In this document: piece after piece, positions 1 to 13,551 of the stretch
How the letters are laid out: every line of letters begins with the position of its first letter
Numbering within the stretch: the stretch's first letter is position 1
NCBI GenBank assembly: GCA_905250115.1
Contig: CAJNOI010000009.1
Span: 382,221-446,220, forward strand
Length of the DNA: 64,000 nt
Source of the DNA: Adineta steineri
Taxonomy: Eukaryota > Rotifera > Eurotatoria > Adinetida > Adinetidae
Direction: 5' to 3'
Translations under genes and position numbers: made by a program
The notes under the pieces: model-generated
The model's database searches: none
Told to the model about the DNA's origin: nothing
Seen by the model: only the letters and a program-made list of their open reading frames with translations

Positions 1-3000
1 GAAAGAACTTTATCCGAAGAGATTTGTTTGTAGTAAACAAGATGACATCGAAAGACAAGACCTTGAGCAACATCAAATAGTTGAGGATTATATTTTTCTT
101 CATGTATGATATGATTGAGTTGTTCTTGTGTTTCATAAGTTGTTTCGATGAATGCATACAATCTATTATTATCATCATGGAAGTCAACAATTTGTTGCAT
201 AAGTGAATCTTTTGCTGCATCAAAGATAAGTAGTGTTCGAAGAGACTGATGTTTTCTAACAACTAGCTGAAGAGCCTGTCGCAGTTGTTTTATTGATAAA
301 GTATGTCCTTTATTATAACGGTAGAGAAAGGGCATATTGTAGATAGCGAGCTGTGGTCTATTCGGATCAAACCGAACTTGTTCATTAAACCAGATCCCAG
401 CTTGTGAATATGATGCTGGTGCTGCAATTAATAACGAGATAATAGTCAGATATAAATGAAGTTATGACTACATTTTTCGGTAACCCTGATGGCTGATGAT
501 GGAAGAATTTTAATAAGCCAACTGGAATGATGCATAAAACGTATAGGAAGTAGAAGAAAAACATCGAAGATCATAAACACAGCCAAGTCAGATTATTAGA
601 AACTATTTATACTAACAATATCATTAAAAGTTAGCATCGTTTTAAAAGTATTAATTAGATTAAACGTATTAATATTTAGCATATTAATTTTTATGAGAAT
701 TTATGGAAGACAAGGAAGAAAGCTATTAATGCAGCCTCTGAATCTAAGATGTAAAACACAAAATAATTGTGATTACTAACAGAAAAACATCCTTAATAAA
801 TGAGTTGGAATCTATCTTAATGTCTTCGATTCATTAGGCATGCTTAAATTAAAACGTGTATATTTCATGGATCTTTTCAATTCGCTCATAAACTAATGAT
901 TTTTCTCAGCCGATTTTCAGATATATGCACTAAGTTTCATATTTTAGACTATGCTCGTGATAGTATCGATCATATTTGTGAAGAAAAGAGAGATCGCTTG
1001 AAGTTTTTGTTTTTATTTTAGAAACGCTTCTAGTTCGTGGTTCATAGAAAAGGAGGAAGAAGAGAAACTTGATAAGCATCCAGCACACAATAATCCATGA
1101 TGGTAGCTTATATATATCATAAGGTAAAACGTTAGGTTAATTGTGTGGGCTAATCGAGGATTTAGTATCATATTCAAAAACTTCATAACTAACATCAATC
1201 TTGATTATATCAGATGTAATGGCATGATTCATGTTCATAAAACAAGATTTTCTTGTCATTTTTATAGATTATCTGTTTCTTTATAAACAAAAATGAAGGA
1301 GAAAAGAATTATAGAAACTTACCTTCATTGACAATATTCTGTTGTCGACAGAAGACAGTATCTTCAATTTCTTTAGCTTCTGTCGGTAAAATCAAGCTAA
1401 GTTTCGATATAGATACAAAGTTTGGATTAATTTCATTAGAAATTGATTTTGATGAAAAAAGTTGATCGACAAAATGTTTCAATCTTTGAGCTATGATTAT
1501 AGCTGTTGTCTCATCAAACAGATCACGCGAGCAAGTTAGACAAAATGATAGTTTACTTCCATCGGATGATGGATTGTAAAGACAAGTCAAGTCAAAATCA
1601 AATTTTGCAGCACCATAGGATTTTTGTAGTGGTAATTGCTGCAATGTTGCTGTGTCAATGGACCATTGACTCTCTTCAGAGAGAGTGATAAAATTGAGTG
1701 CTGTTTCAAGAAATGGAACTTGTGATTGTTTAAGTTGAGAGTCTGTAAGAATATGTTGTAGTGGATAATGAGAATGTTCAAGAATTGATACACATTTTTC
1801 TCTCACATGTTCAATAAGTTCATCAAATGACCAGTCAGGATCAACTTGAAGGCGATATGGTAATGTTGAAATAAACATTCCAACCATATTCTGTAATTCA
1901 GTTTTGTATCGATTTGCATTGAGACAAGAAATGCATAAATCATTTTGTCGATATGTTAATTTGAAAAGAAATGCATAGAATGTAGCTAGAGCTAGTTGGA
2001 ATGGTGTAACTTGATGCGAAGATGCATAATTGATAAATGATGTCGAAATCTCATTATCAAATGAGATATAAGCAATGGAGGCATATCCAGATCGTTGGTC
2101 ACTACATAAGCAATGCCGATCAACTGGTAGTGTCAATCGACATTCTTGATTATATCCATTCAGTTGAGAACGCCAAAACTCACATGATGGTGTCATATCG
2201 ATTAGACGCTCATGAACACTATAATCAATATATTGTAATGATTCTTTATCATCTAACCACGTCATGTTACTATTATAAGTACTGCATAGGTCATTTAAAA
2301 AAATTGAGACCGTTGATTGATCAATTGCAGCATGATGAAAGCCGATAACGAGAACATCAGAATTTATAACTACTTCTTTATCATGATTTTCATCAGGTGT
2401 CATCTGTTGTCTAAGAATTTGACAATAAAAAACACGACCACTTGATAAATCGAACAAATTAGGATTAGTATTTATCTGTGAGATAATAGTGTGAAGTTCA
2501 GTTTCAGTTTTGAATGTTTGCTCGGGAGCTAATTTAAATGTCAAATGTTCATCAGTGATAGATTGTTCTAAAGTACTATCAACGTTGTTGAAAACTAGAG
2601 AAGTTCTAAGTATCTTATTTTTGCTCAGAACACAACGAAGAGCTTGCAGTAAACGATTCGTTGATAATGAACCTTTTGTAACTTGTAGAACGATCAGTTC
2701 ATTGTAAATGGCAATTTCTCCAGAAAAGCGCATTTTCTCATCAAGATATATGCGTTGTTGGACATAGGATGCAATACCTATAAATTAGAAGAAAAATATT
2801 TTATCCCGATGCAGAAGTGTTTCTATATGCCTTACATTGATTAATATGTAATGTGTGCCATTGTTTTGTTTGTATATTATTGTTCTCAATATTTTCTAGT
2901 AGTTTTGCATGTTCGGCTATGGTATTATGGTCAAGGAATGATCGAATATTTATTGTTTCATTATCCAAATTAAATAACGTTCGATAATATTGATAGATTC

Positions 3001-4818
3001 GAATAAATAGAATAGAATGACCACCAATGCTGAAAAAGTTTGCACTTGTCGAAATTCGACTATGATCCAGTATTTCACACCACAATGAATGCACAAGTAT
3101 TTCGACTTTTCCCATTGGTTCTATGTATCTGCGATCATTAGCAATCGTTGCGAGTGCCGAAAAGTCTGGTATGGGCAGGTTCTTACGATCGATTTTTCCA
3201 TTGGCATTCAATGGCAGCTTCTCCAATACAATAAACATCGATGGAACCATATATTGACGAAGATATTTGCTGCAGTGCTGTCGAATTTCTTCTGTATCGA
3301 TCTGTAAGTCATTCGAGACTACATAGGCAATAAGAAAATTATCGTTCTGTGGAGCTTTGGTGACAAGACAGTTGAAGATCTTGTCAGAAGAACAAGTGAT
3401 AATTGTATTTTCAATTTCAGCTGTCTCCACTCTTTGACCATGCACTTTGACTTGAAAATCAATACGTCCAGCATGTACCAGTTCACCTCGTTCATTATAT
3501 CGAGCTAAGTCACCCGTTTTCATATAAATTTGGTCATCAATAGTGACGAACATATTGTTAGTTCGCTCTAGATCATTGAAGTAACGGTTAAATAGGGCTG
3601 ATCCTACAATGGAATAATCGAAAGACTATCCCTAATAGGTATAGAAGAGAAAATCCTTCATACCTCCTACATGCAGTTGACCAATTTTACTGGACCTATT
3701 CGTATTGTTTATGATTTTTCCCTGTTTATCGATGAGCAAACATCGATAACCAGGAAGTGGATGACCCATAGGTACAAAGCCATCATCTAAGTTGAGTAAT
3801 CGACAGCCCAGAACTGTATTGCATTCAGTCATACCATACTGGGTACATACTTTGACATCAAACGATAGTAACACACCGATTAACTTCACTAATTGTTGGG
3901 GCTTCATGGCTTCGCCTAAATGACATAGAAATCAGTTAGAAAAACATTCTTTTACAAGTAATTGGAGATTGCGGAGTCACCTGTTGTGATCACATTACGT
4001 ACAAACTTCAAAGTAGTCAGCCGTTGGGTTGTCTCAAAGTAACTGGTAAGCGCTCGAATTATCCCAGGACCAATTGTAGTTGTTGTCACTTGTTGTTGCA
4101 TTAGAGTTTGACAAAAATAGTCGATATCTAAATGTCCATTCGGTCTCAGCAACACAAGTGTGCCACCAACAACTAGCGGTAACATGATTTCTGATATATG
4201 TAAAATCCATGAACATGCCGCAACCTGTAGCACCTGATCTCGACTAGTGTATACACCAAGGTCCCATTGACTATAAGCACGAATACAAGTTGAAAAGCTT
4301 CGAAAAGAATGAACTACAGCTTTGTGTCGACCAGTTGTACCAGATGTACAAATAATAAGTGCATCACCATCCTCTTTGCAACCTGGAAGCTCTTTCATGT
4401 CTTCCACATCTGATAATGGAGAAAGAATCTCGTCTAGCAGAATAAATTGTTTGATTGAATTTGTTGTAGGAAATAGACGACGGGTTTTTTTATGTGTTAG
4501 AACGCACAAACCTTGTAATTGTTCGAGAATCGAAGAAACTCGTTCATATGGATCTGTGGGATTTAATGGACAGTACACACCACCCGCGCATATAATGCCA
4601 AATAACCCAGAGACCATCTCCAAACTTCGTTCGACAAATTGATAAACAATCTGGCCTCGAACAAAGTTCGAACGATGCAGATAATAGGTTACGCGTTTGA
4701 TTTGTTCCACCAAGTCGCTGTACGTCCACATCTGATCATCAAGTGCTACCGCCACTTTTTGTGGATGTAGTTGAACTGTGCGAAACAGTTGTTCCAGTAT
4801 ATAGTATTGAGTAGTCAT
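1..4818 (-). CDS. NRPS gamma: A-PCP-C-C, partial, runs off the left edge
   Basis: Modular nonribosomal peptide synthetase. The likely start ATG is 4816-4818, where the adenylation (A) domain begins directly. Exons read by eye: 3981-4818, 3664-3915, 2836-3603, 1323-2777 and 1-421, all open and joining in phase. The A domain shows A3 (TSGTTG), A5 (YGMTE), A7 (TGDLARY), A8 (HGQRVE) and A10 (NGKIDRK). The PCP has the phosphopantetheine site GGHS. The next exon is a whole condensation (C) domain with HHAAIDQ, followed after a 901-bp intron by the N-terminal half of a second C domain. The residue expected to be Asp235, which holds the substrate amino group, is Ile here (CSWILHIS). The substrate may therefore not be an alpha-amino acid, or the domain may be inactive. 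No stop or frameshift is visible. The missing 3' part lies outside the window. Confidence 0.85.
422..1322 (-). other. Long intron of NRPS gamma between C1 and C2
   Basis: A 901-bp AT-rich stretch with a GTAAGT donor at its high-coordinate end and a CAG acceptor before 421. The short open frame near 1013-1198 does not resemble a protein I recognise. I see no other gene or element in it. Confidence 0.75.
1323..2777 (-). other. Single-exon first condensation domain (C1) of NRPS gamma
   Basis: This exon encodes one complete condensation domain of about 485 residues. It starts at the C1-type motif (ASYVQQRIYLDE), carries HHAAIDQ near 2320-2340 and the C5-like motif MVGMFISTLP, and ends at NEG. 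Both flanking introns are phase 1 and the exon length (1455 nt) is divisible by three, so it can be gained or lost without changing the frame. Near-identical layouts exist at 33099-34556 and 7980-9439. Confidence 0.85.
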
Positions 4819-5736
4819 GTTTTTGTTAGTTTCAAAACTACTAAAAACTTAATGAACTAAATCTGAAACGAAAACTAGTTAGAGGATAGTGTAAAGTAGA
4901 CCTCGAATCACAATATCTAATTCAGCTTGTACTTATTTGTTCAAGCGAGATTATGCATGCAAAAAAGAAAAAAATATGGTTGTGTTCAAATTTTGTAACA
5001 GAGATCGGTAAAACTACACTCTGATAATTGGATAAAAATTAATGTGTTGTTGAGTTCTTGATCGAGTTCAATAATAATCGTGAAACGTGTTTATCTGGGC
5101 GATTCCATCTTAATCATTTAAACTTCTGGTATTTCTTTCAAACTCGATATACTGTTCAATAAACCTCGTGAAATATATCGATAAATCGGATTACAGTCGA
5201 TTATTCTATGAATCTAAATATATGAAGACTGTGTTATGTTAATCAGACTTACAAATGGGTTTTCAACTTTAGAGATAAGTGTTCTGTAATCTCACTTCCC
5301 ACACCAAAATCATTGTAAATTTTAAATTTAATAGTTTAATGACTAAAGACGTTACTTTTATGATCGCAGACGCACGTTAAAAATCATAATTTTCGACGAA
5401 ATTTCATTCCTCATTTGACGATAAGTCTTTAACTTAGAAAGACACGTTGAGCGTACAATAATCTGTACACAGATCCTTTCGTAATCAATGTTCATCAGAT
5501 GTAGTGTGCAATTGTGGATATGAGTGTGAGTGTAGGTATAGTGTGTATAATGTAGAGAGGCGATCCATAACCACATCCACACCCTTAAGATGATTGAAGA
5601 TACTTAAAAACATTTTCAATCAGTATCATTCGATTTTTTTTCTAATTCTTCATCAATCAAATACAATGCAATAGATTATAATGCATCATTTGAACCTTTA
5701 AATAAGAAAACAAAAAACTATGATAGGATGGTGTTA
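4819..5736. other. Intergenic, NRPS beta remnant to NRPS gamma start
   Basis: AT-rich sequence of about 0.9 kb. It should contain the promoter of NRPS gamma, but I cannot point to a specific site. The remaining part of the beta A domain, which would be expected here, is absent. The open frame at 5358-5582 looks random. Confidence 0.6.
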
Positions 5737-8700
5737 TTATGAAATAATTATTACCGCTTTTGGTGTGCCTGTTGAACCACTGATAAATATTACAAAAGTA
5801 ACTTTTTTCGAGTTTATTGTAAAAGTTGAAAATAGATCTAAATGATTTATGTTGATTGTTTCATTATTATTTATTAGCATTATATTAATATTAAGTATCA
5901 TCGTTTTCTCTTTGAATTTATTTTGTGTTGTCCAATCTACTAGAACTAGATTACTTTGAGTTTGCACGATAAGAGATTGAAGACGATGTTCATGATCCCG
6001 AGGTGATAATAGACAATAGGAACCACCAGCCATAATAATAGACAGCATACCAATAAACTATAATATAAGAATAATTCATTAAATAGAAAATAGTTCGTTT
6101 TTTATAATGTAACTTACCATTGATATACTACCATCTATACATTGACAAACAACATTACCAGGAATATAATTTGAATTTGTTAGAAATTGAAGAGATAAAC
6201 ACTGTACATAATATAATAATTCATTATAAGTAAGAGACTGTTCATCAAGTTCTATGGCTATCTTTTGTGATTGTTTATTTACTTGCTGGATAAATTCCTG
6301 TTTTATACAATGATTCGATGAAGAAAATAAAGTTTGAGTATTATTCATTGATGCCATAAGAATCTTTTCATTAGGTAATATTATTGAAGATTCATAAATC
6401 GATTGACAAGTTTAATTCATTAAATTTGATGTAAAAAGTCGTTGCAGTAAAACTTGAAGTCATTGTTCAATTTCATATGTTGTTGATGGATTGAATAAAT
6501 TAAGAGATGCCTCGATTGAACATGTTAATTGATCGGTTATTGTATCATGTATAATACTTAGAGAAAAATCAAATTTATTTGCAATTTCACCTGTATTTAT
6601 TTGAATTGAATAAGGCATAGTATAAATAGGAACATCTCCTAATGTCACTTCATTATGATTATCATCAGTTGGAAAAGAAACAAATTCAAAGAATACATCA
6701 AGAATTGTAGGACGAGATATATGTGGATGTTGAGCAAGAATACGTTGAAGAGGAAAATAAGAATGTTCGAATGTTTGTGTTGCTATTGTTTGTACATGTT
6801 TTACGAACTCATTAAATGAGTGATTAGAATTAATTTGATATCGCATTGGAAGTACATTAACCAACATTCCAATAATTGACATTAATTCAGGTTTCGATCG
6901 ACCATGATTATTCATAACAATACATATATCATTTTCAGTATTGGCTAATTTAAATAAGAATGTATAATAAGAAGCAAGTGCTAAATATTCAAGTTTAATA
7001 TTATATGTTGAAGCATAAGTTAGAAATGCTTTTGAAAGATCGTTGTCAAATTGAAATGAAATTGATATTCCACGACCTGTACGATATTCATCGGAAACAC
7101 GATGTCGATCAAATGATAATTGTAAAGGTCGATCTATTTCACAATCATGAAGAGCATCAAGCCAAAAAGCATTGACAACTGTCATAGGTATTTGTTGTTT
7201 AGCCACGGCATCTTAAATAAAATGAAAAGTATGTCAGTATAAAATATAAAAACAATAAACAAAATAATTTAACATACAACCAAGATAACGTAAAGTTATA
7301 TTATCATCATTTGCCAAGTAACCCATTGTATATACTTGATCAAGATCTTGACGAAACATTTTTATCGATGAAAAATCAAATGAAGTATGATGAAAATTAA
7401 AGATAAGGGCATCTTTTTCACAAATTATTCCTTTTTGAGAAATGTTTTTATAATAAACAACATGACATCGACAAACAATACCAATTAATAGATTAAAATT
7501 ATTTGGATTCCCACGTTCACTATGCATAATTTTATTGAGATCTTCATCTGTTTCGAAAGTACCTTCAATAAATGTAAATAATTCTTTATTATCAGTATGA
7601 TCAATAATCTTTTGCATTAATATATTTTTATTTGTATCGAAATAGAGTGATGTACGAAGAGCAGAATGTTTTATAAGAACATGTTGTAAAGCTTGACGAA
7701 GTTTAGATATTGATAGAGTACCACCTGATGAAAGTCGATGAAGAAAAGGCATATTATATATAGCAACTTGAGGATTTTTTGAATCAAAACGAATTCGTTC
7801 ATCAAGCCAAATACGTGCTTGAGCATATAATGCTGGTGATCTTTAATAATAATAAAAACATTAAAAGATGAATATACTTCATTTTGATGGTATTGGGTAG
7901 GGATGTAGGTGTGAATCCTGTACACGTATATTTCTATCGTCTAATTATTTTTTCAAATACATTAAAGACATATATTTACCTTCATTCATAGTATCTGGTT
8001 GTCGAAAAAAAACTATTCGTTCCATTTCATAAACTTCTTCAGGTGAAATAAGACTAAGTTTAGTAATAGGTGAAACAAGAATATTAGTTTGATTAATATT
8101 AAAATCCATTGAAAATAATCGTTCAATGAGATATTGAAATCGTCGAGCAATTTTTGTAACTGTCATATCTTCGAATAGATCATGTGAACAAACAATACGA
8201 CAAGATAACATATCATCATTTGACATTGGATTGTAAATAAATGTTAACATAAAATCAAATTTAGCAATTTCAATGGATTGTTTTAATTCAATTGGTTTTA
8301 CATTGACATCATCGAAAGATAATTGATCAATATCAGGAGATCGAGTAATAAAATCAAATACTGTTTGAAGAAAAGAAACATTATATTGATCAGCATGAAT
8401 ATCAGTTAGAATATTTTGTAATGGATAATGAGAATGTTCAAGAATTGATATACATTTATCTTGTACTTGTTTAACAAGTTCATTAAATGACCTATTAGAA
8501 TCAAGTTTCATAGGATATGGTAATGTTGAAATAAACATTCCCATTATATTTTGTAATTCAGTTTTATATCGATTCGCATTATGACAAGAAATACATAAAT
8601 CATTTTGATCTTGAGTTAATTTGAATAGGAAAATATAAAATAATGCCATACCTAATTGAAATGGAATAGTTTGATGTGTAGAAACATAATTAACAAATGA

Positions 8701-11700
8701 TTTTGAAATATTTTTATCAAAAGAAATCTGAGCAATTGAAGCAATACCAGATCGTTGATCATTACATAAACAATGTTGATCAGTCGATAATGATAATCGA
8801 TGTTCAAAATCATAGTCTTTCAATTCTAGAAGCCAAAAATCACGTGATGGTTTCATATCAATTAAACGTTCATGAACAGCATAATTATATATTGCAATAA
8901 ATCTTCATCACCTGTCCATTTCACATTTGTATTATAAGCAAAACAAAGATCATTTAGAAAAAGTTGATAAGCTGATCGATCTGTTGCAGCATGATGAAAT
9001 GCTATAAGAAGAATATCGGAATCTGTAATGAATCTATTGTTAGTATCATTGTTATTAGATATGATTTCTTGTCGAAGTACTTCACAATGAAAAACAAGAC
9101 CAGTGGATAAATCAAATAAATTAGGATTAATAATTGCTTGATAGAGAATATCTTGAAGTTCATTTTCATTTTTAAATGTTTGATTCGGAACAAGTTGAAA
9201 TATACGATGTTTATTATCAATATGTTGTTCAAGAATACCATTATCATTGTTGAAAGTGAGAAATGTACGTAATATTTTATGTTTATTTAAAATATATCCA
9301 ATGGCTTCTAATAGACGATCTATTGATATTGAACCTTGAATAATTTTTAAAGCAGTCAGTTCATTGTAGATAGCAATTTTGTTAGAAAAACGCATTTGTT
9401 CATCAAGAAAAATACGTTCTTGAGCAAAAGATGCAATACCTAAAGATTTTCATTATTAATGAGAGAGAAAAAACAATATTTTAGTTTATTTTTTGAATAT
9501 TAACATTACAAATTCTTATTACCTTGATTGATATGTAGTGTATGCCAATGTTCTGATTTCATTTGATTGATTGTAATAGATGGAAGTAATTGTGAATGTT
9601 GAAGAATAGTTGGTTGTTGAAGAAATAAAGCAATAGAAAGTACACGATTATCAAAATCATATAACTGTTGGTATCGATGATAAAGTTCAATAAATAAAAG
9701 TGAATGACCACCAATACTAAAGAAATTTGCAGTTGTTGAAATGTGTTGTCCAATACATCGAAGAATTCCACATCAAATATCATGTATTTGTTTTTCTAAT
9801 TGATTTTGCGGAGGATTAGATGTGTTTTCTAATGCTGTTGTCGTTGATGATGATGTTGATGAGAGAGTCAATAATAATAAATCTGGTGATGGAAGGCGTT
9901 TTCGATCTACTTTTCCATTTGGACTCAAAGGTAGTTTTTAAAGTATAACAAATATTGATGGAACCATATGTGATGGTAGATTAGATTGACAATGATGACG
10001 TAATTGTTCAACATTAATGGTATCACTTTGAACATAAGCAATAAGATGATTATCATCCCATTTGATAACAACACATGTAGTAATAGATGTTAACATAAGT
10101 AAACATTGTACAATTTCTTGTAATTCAATACGTTGTCCACGTAGTTTCACTTGAAAATCTCTCCGACCAACATAATGAATAAATCCATTGCTATCCATTC
10201 GAACAAGATCACCTGTTTTATAAAATACTTGCTCATTAATATTAATCATTACTTGAGCTGTTAAATCATCACGATCAAGATATCCAGCAAAAACACCAAC
10301 ACCTAATTCTCCTTCCTGTCCAATACCACCAGTTTGTAAGAACATGTCTAATATTAAAAATTGATAATTAGGAAAAGGTTGACCTATCGGAATATCTATT
10401 TGATTTTTATTGAGATCAATTGGATGATTGATACAATTAATAGTAAGTTCAGCTGGACCATAATGAATTCGAATTCGATATTCACTTCTCACTTGACTTT
10501 TTAATAGATTAACTAGTTTATTGATGAGAGCTTCACCTATTGACTGTACCTTCTGTTGCACCACTAAAATTTATATATTGACATCCAATAGGTAACATAG
10601 GTAGAATTCGAGCAATAAAACGACATGAGATTGGTCCACCTAGAAGAACATATATATATGAAAACAAAAGAATATTTGATAAAAGAAGATTAATAATAAT
10701 GTTCCTCACCTACAGACCATATTAAACGAAGAGTATTGGGTCGCTGAACTGCTTTTTGTGCTTGTACAATATCAAACAAAAGAATTTGTAATGTAGGAAC
10801 AATACAAATATATGTTGCTTGATGAATTTTAATAATTTGAGATAAATAATCCATATTACGATTGCCTTGTTCTGAACGTAAAAGTATAACAGTACCACCC
10901 ACAAGAAGAGTACCAACTACTTCATGAATATGAACATCCCAAGTACATGATGATAATTGTATAGCTCTATCAGTTGTACGTAATGCATCAACTTCAACAG
11001 AAGATTGAAGATATAAAAGTAGATGAGAATGTGAAATAACAACTGCTTTAGGTATTCCTGTTGTTCCACTTGTAAAAATAATATAAGCTATATTATCAGA
11101 TGTAACAGATATTGGCTTGGTAATACGATGATCATTATTATAATTAATATGATTGAACATAATAAACGAATCTGTTATAATAAGATTACATGATGTATAA
11201 GTCATTAGAATTGTTTGCCAAGTAAAACTATGAATAAGAAGAGTCTTTGCAGATGTATCTTCAATAAGAGTTTTAAGTCGTTCTGGTGGATCCAAAGGTG
11301 ATAATGGACAATAAACTGCACCACTTGATAAGATTGCTAACATACCAATAATCATTTCAAAAGATCGTTCGACACATTGACATATAATTTCATTTGGTTG
11401 AATTTTATCAGTTAAATAATTTGTTAAACAATATACAGAATATAATAATTCACTATAAGTAAGTGATTGTCCATCTAGTTCAAGAGCTAATTTTTGTGGA
11501 TATAATTGTGCTTGTTGAACAAAACATTCGTGAACAGTATTTGGCCATGAATAAGATGTAGATATATCTGTATTATTCATTTGATGAATAAATTCTTGTT
11601 CAGTTGGAAGAACAATGGATAATTTATAGATTGGTTCATGAATAACTGAAGAAGAAGAAGAAGAGAAAAGTTGTTTGAGCATATGTTGAAAACGATTTGC

Positions 11701-13112
11701 AAGTAGATCAACATTAGTTTGGCTTTTAAATGTATCAATCGAACAATCAAGAAAACATTCTGTAGTTCGTGCATGATTAAATCATGTGATATTGTAAAAG
11801 TAAGATCAAATGCTGCAACACCATTACCATGTGATCGATCTCGATCAAAATAAACAGCAAGAACATAATTTCCTTTAATAGTACTAGATTCAATATTATT
11901 CTTTGCTGTCACTGATGATACTAAAGATTCATATTGAAATAATGTTGAAGGTAATACTTGATGATTTTGTTGATCTTGTGAATTAATAATATGTTGATAA
12001 GGTAAACAAGAATGTTCGAGAAAATCACTACTTAATTGTTGTATTTTTCGTATCAGATATTCAAATGAATTCTTTGCTTCCATTTTCATTCGATATGGTA
12101 CAAGATTAACAAACATGCCAATCATATCTTTCATTTCTTGTTTTGGTCGATTAGCTGTAACACCTCCAACACATAAATCATCATCATCCATATTGATTAG
12201 TTTATACAAAAATACATAATAACAAGCAAGAGATAATGAAAACATTGTTAGATTATTTGATGAAGCAAAAGAAATCATTGCATCAACAATATTTTCATGA
12301 AAACTAAATGCAGTTGAATAAGCACGATCAGAATGAATTTGATCAGTTTTATTTTCATGAAGTATTAAATGTTATATTCAATTCTAATCATAACCATTCA
12401 TAAGATTAGACCAAAATCGACGTGCTTTGTTCATTTTTGAATCTATATTTGTATCAGCTAACAATGCTTGTTCATATAATGCAAAATCAATATATTGTGG
12501 AACTGATAATATTGGTTGGTGCTCATTAGTCAACTCTATTTGTTTAAATGCTTTTATAAATACCATGAGTGAACTATTGTTAAATGCAATATGATGAAAA
12601 CTGAGAGCAATTATATCATTTTCATATAATAAACCATCAGCATTATTATTATCATCTTGTCGCTGCACTATATGACATCTTAACACTTTGCCTTTTTCAA
12701 AATCGAAAAATTTTCCTATCGATTCCTTGGTAAGTAATCGGTCAAGCTCTTCTGATGCATTAATACCACGTGAATGTTGAAATGAATAAATTTCATCGGT
12801 AGCAGTCTGAATATATTGTTCGATTTGATTACTTTGTGGATTAAAACGAACAGCAGTACGAAGAACACTATTTTGTTCTATTAATGTGAGTAAAATTGAA
12901 CGAATACGTTTGATTGATAATGAATCTTGCTTGATTATCAATGGTACCAAAATATTGTAAACAGGCAGGTCTGAAGAATGAAAATAAAGTTGTTCATGAA
13001 GCCAAATTCTTTGTTGAACAAATGAAGCAACAGCTTCTGTTCGTTCTGAAGTTGTAAATTCCGGTTCTTTATGTACATTTGTTCCTGCTATGATACGTTT
13101 GCGTGAAAGCAT
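5737..13112 (-). pseudogene. NRPS beta: decayed C-A-PCP-C-C-A(truncated)
   Basis: A paralogue of the other NRPS genes, starting at the ATG at 13110-13112 with a C domain. Order: C (about 13112-11700), A (about 11680-9940), PCP (site GGHS near 9705), C1 (7980-9439), C2 (7840-7278 and 7211-6460), then the N-terminal part of an A domain (6357-6118, 6057-5755) that stops just after the A3 motif (SGSTGTPKA). Lesions: three stops in eight codons near 12360-12385, a frame change near 11780, TAA at 9938-9940 just before the A10 region, TGA at 9773-9775 where Trp is expected, a one-base loss in C1 near 8875-8890, and TGA at about 6457-6459 in C2. The first C domain has HHIAFNN instead of HHxxxD, so the catalytic Asp is gone. 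A6 is shortened (GELGVGVFAG). The A domain keeps Asp235. The gene is almost certainly not able to make a full enzyme. Confidence 0.85.
10537..10639 (-). other. Exon-like A-domain relic inside an NRPS beta intron
   Basis: The A domain exon ending at 10710 (SVG, donor GTGAGG) can splice to 10536 (GEAL...) in frame. Between them lies a 103-nt piece flanked by a good acceptor (TTCTAG at 10640-10645) that translates to an A5-like stretch ending FSGATEGTV. Including it leads straight to a TGA, so the skip is the sensible splice. It may be a leftover of a second A domain merged here by recombination. Confidence 0.5.
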
Positions 13113-13551
13113 TGTATAATAAAGAAATCAATCCTTTAATGTGAAATGAATAGCTTAATAGAATCTAGAAATTAAAGAAAGAAGATGAGAAAAACTAAAT
13201 AAATATTTCAGAATATGAAATAAGAATATGACCACATCATACGAGAGTGATATTATTATCAAAAGTACAATAAACCAATACACAATCATATAATAATACC
13301 CCGAAATGAAACAAAAGAACTAATTGAGTAGCTATGACATTATATTAGATAATAAATAAGAATATTAATTTAATATTGTTAGTGAGTTGATTAACTATTA
13401 TAGGTTTTTACAAAAAAATATTTTATCGAGGAAATTTATTAGTATTGTTAAGAAATCTACAAATATTAGTATATTACGGTAATTGATATAAATAAAATAG
13501 ATTTAGTAAATAAGAATAAATATTTTATTAAATAATAATTGTGAGTATATT
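13113..13551. other. Intergenic, PKS copy 1 end to NRPS beta start
   Basis: AT-rich sequence of about 440 bp between the last stop of PKS copy 1 and the ATG of NRPS beta. I see no gene or clear regulatory site in it. Confidence 0.6.

Noticed and set aside
1013-1198. Small minus-strand open frame between the two C domains of NRPS gamma
   Set aside because: It lies inside a well-bounded intron and looks like random AT-rich sequence.
5737-6048. A domain of NRPS beta spliced into the A domain of NRPS gamma
   Set aside because: Gamma begins with a complete A domain, so the join would duplicate the N-terminal half; no convincing acceptor precedes 4818.
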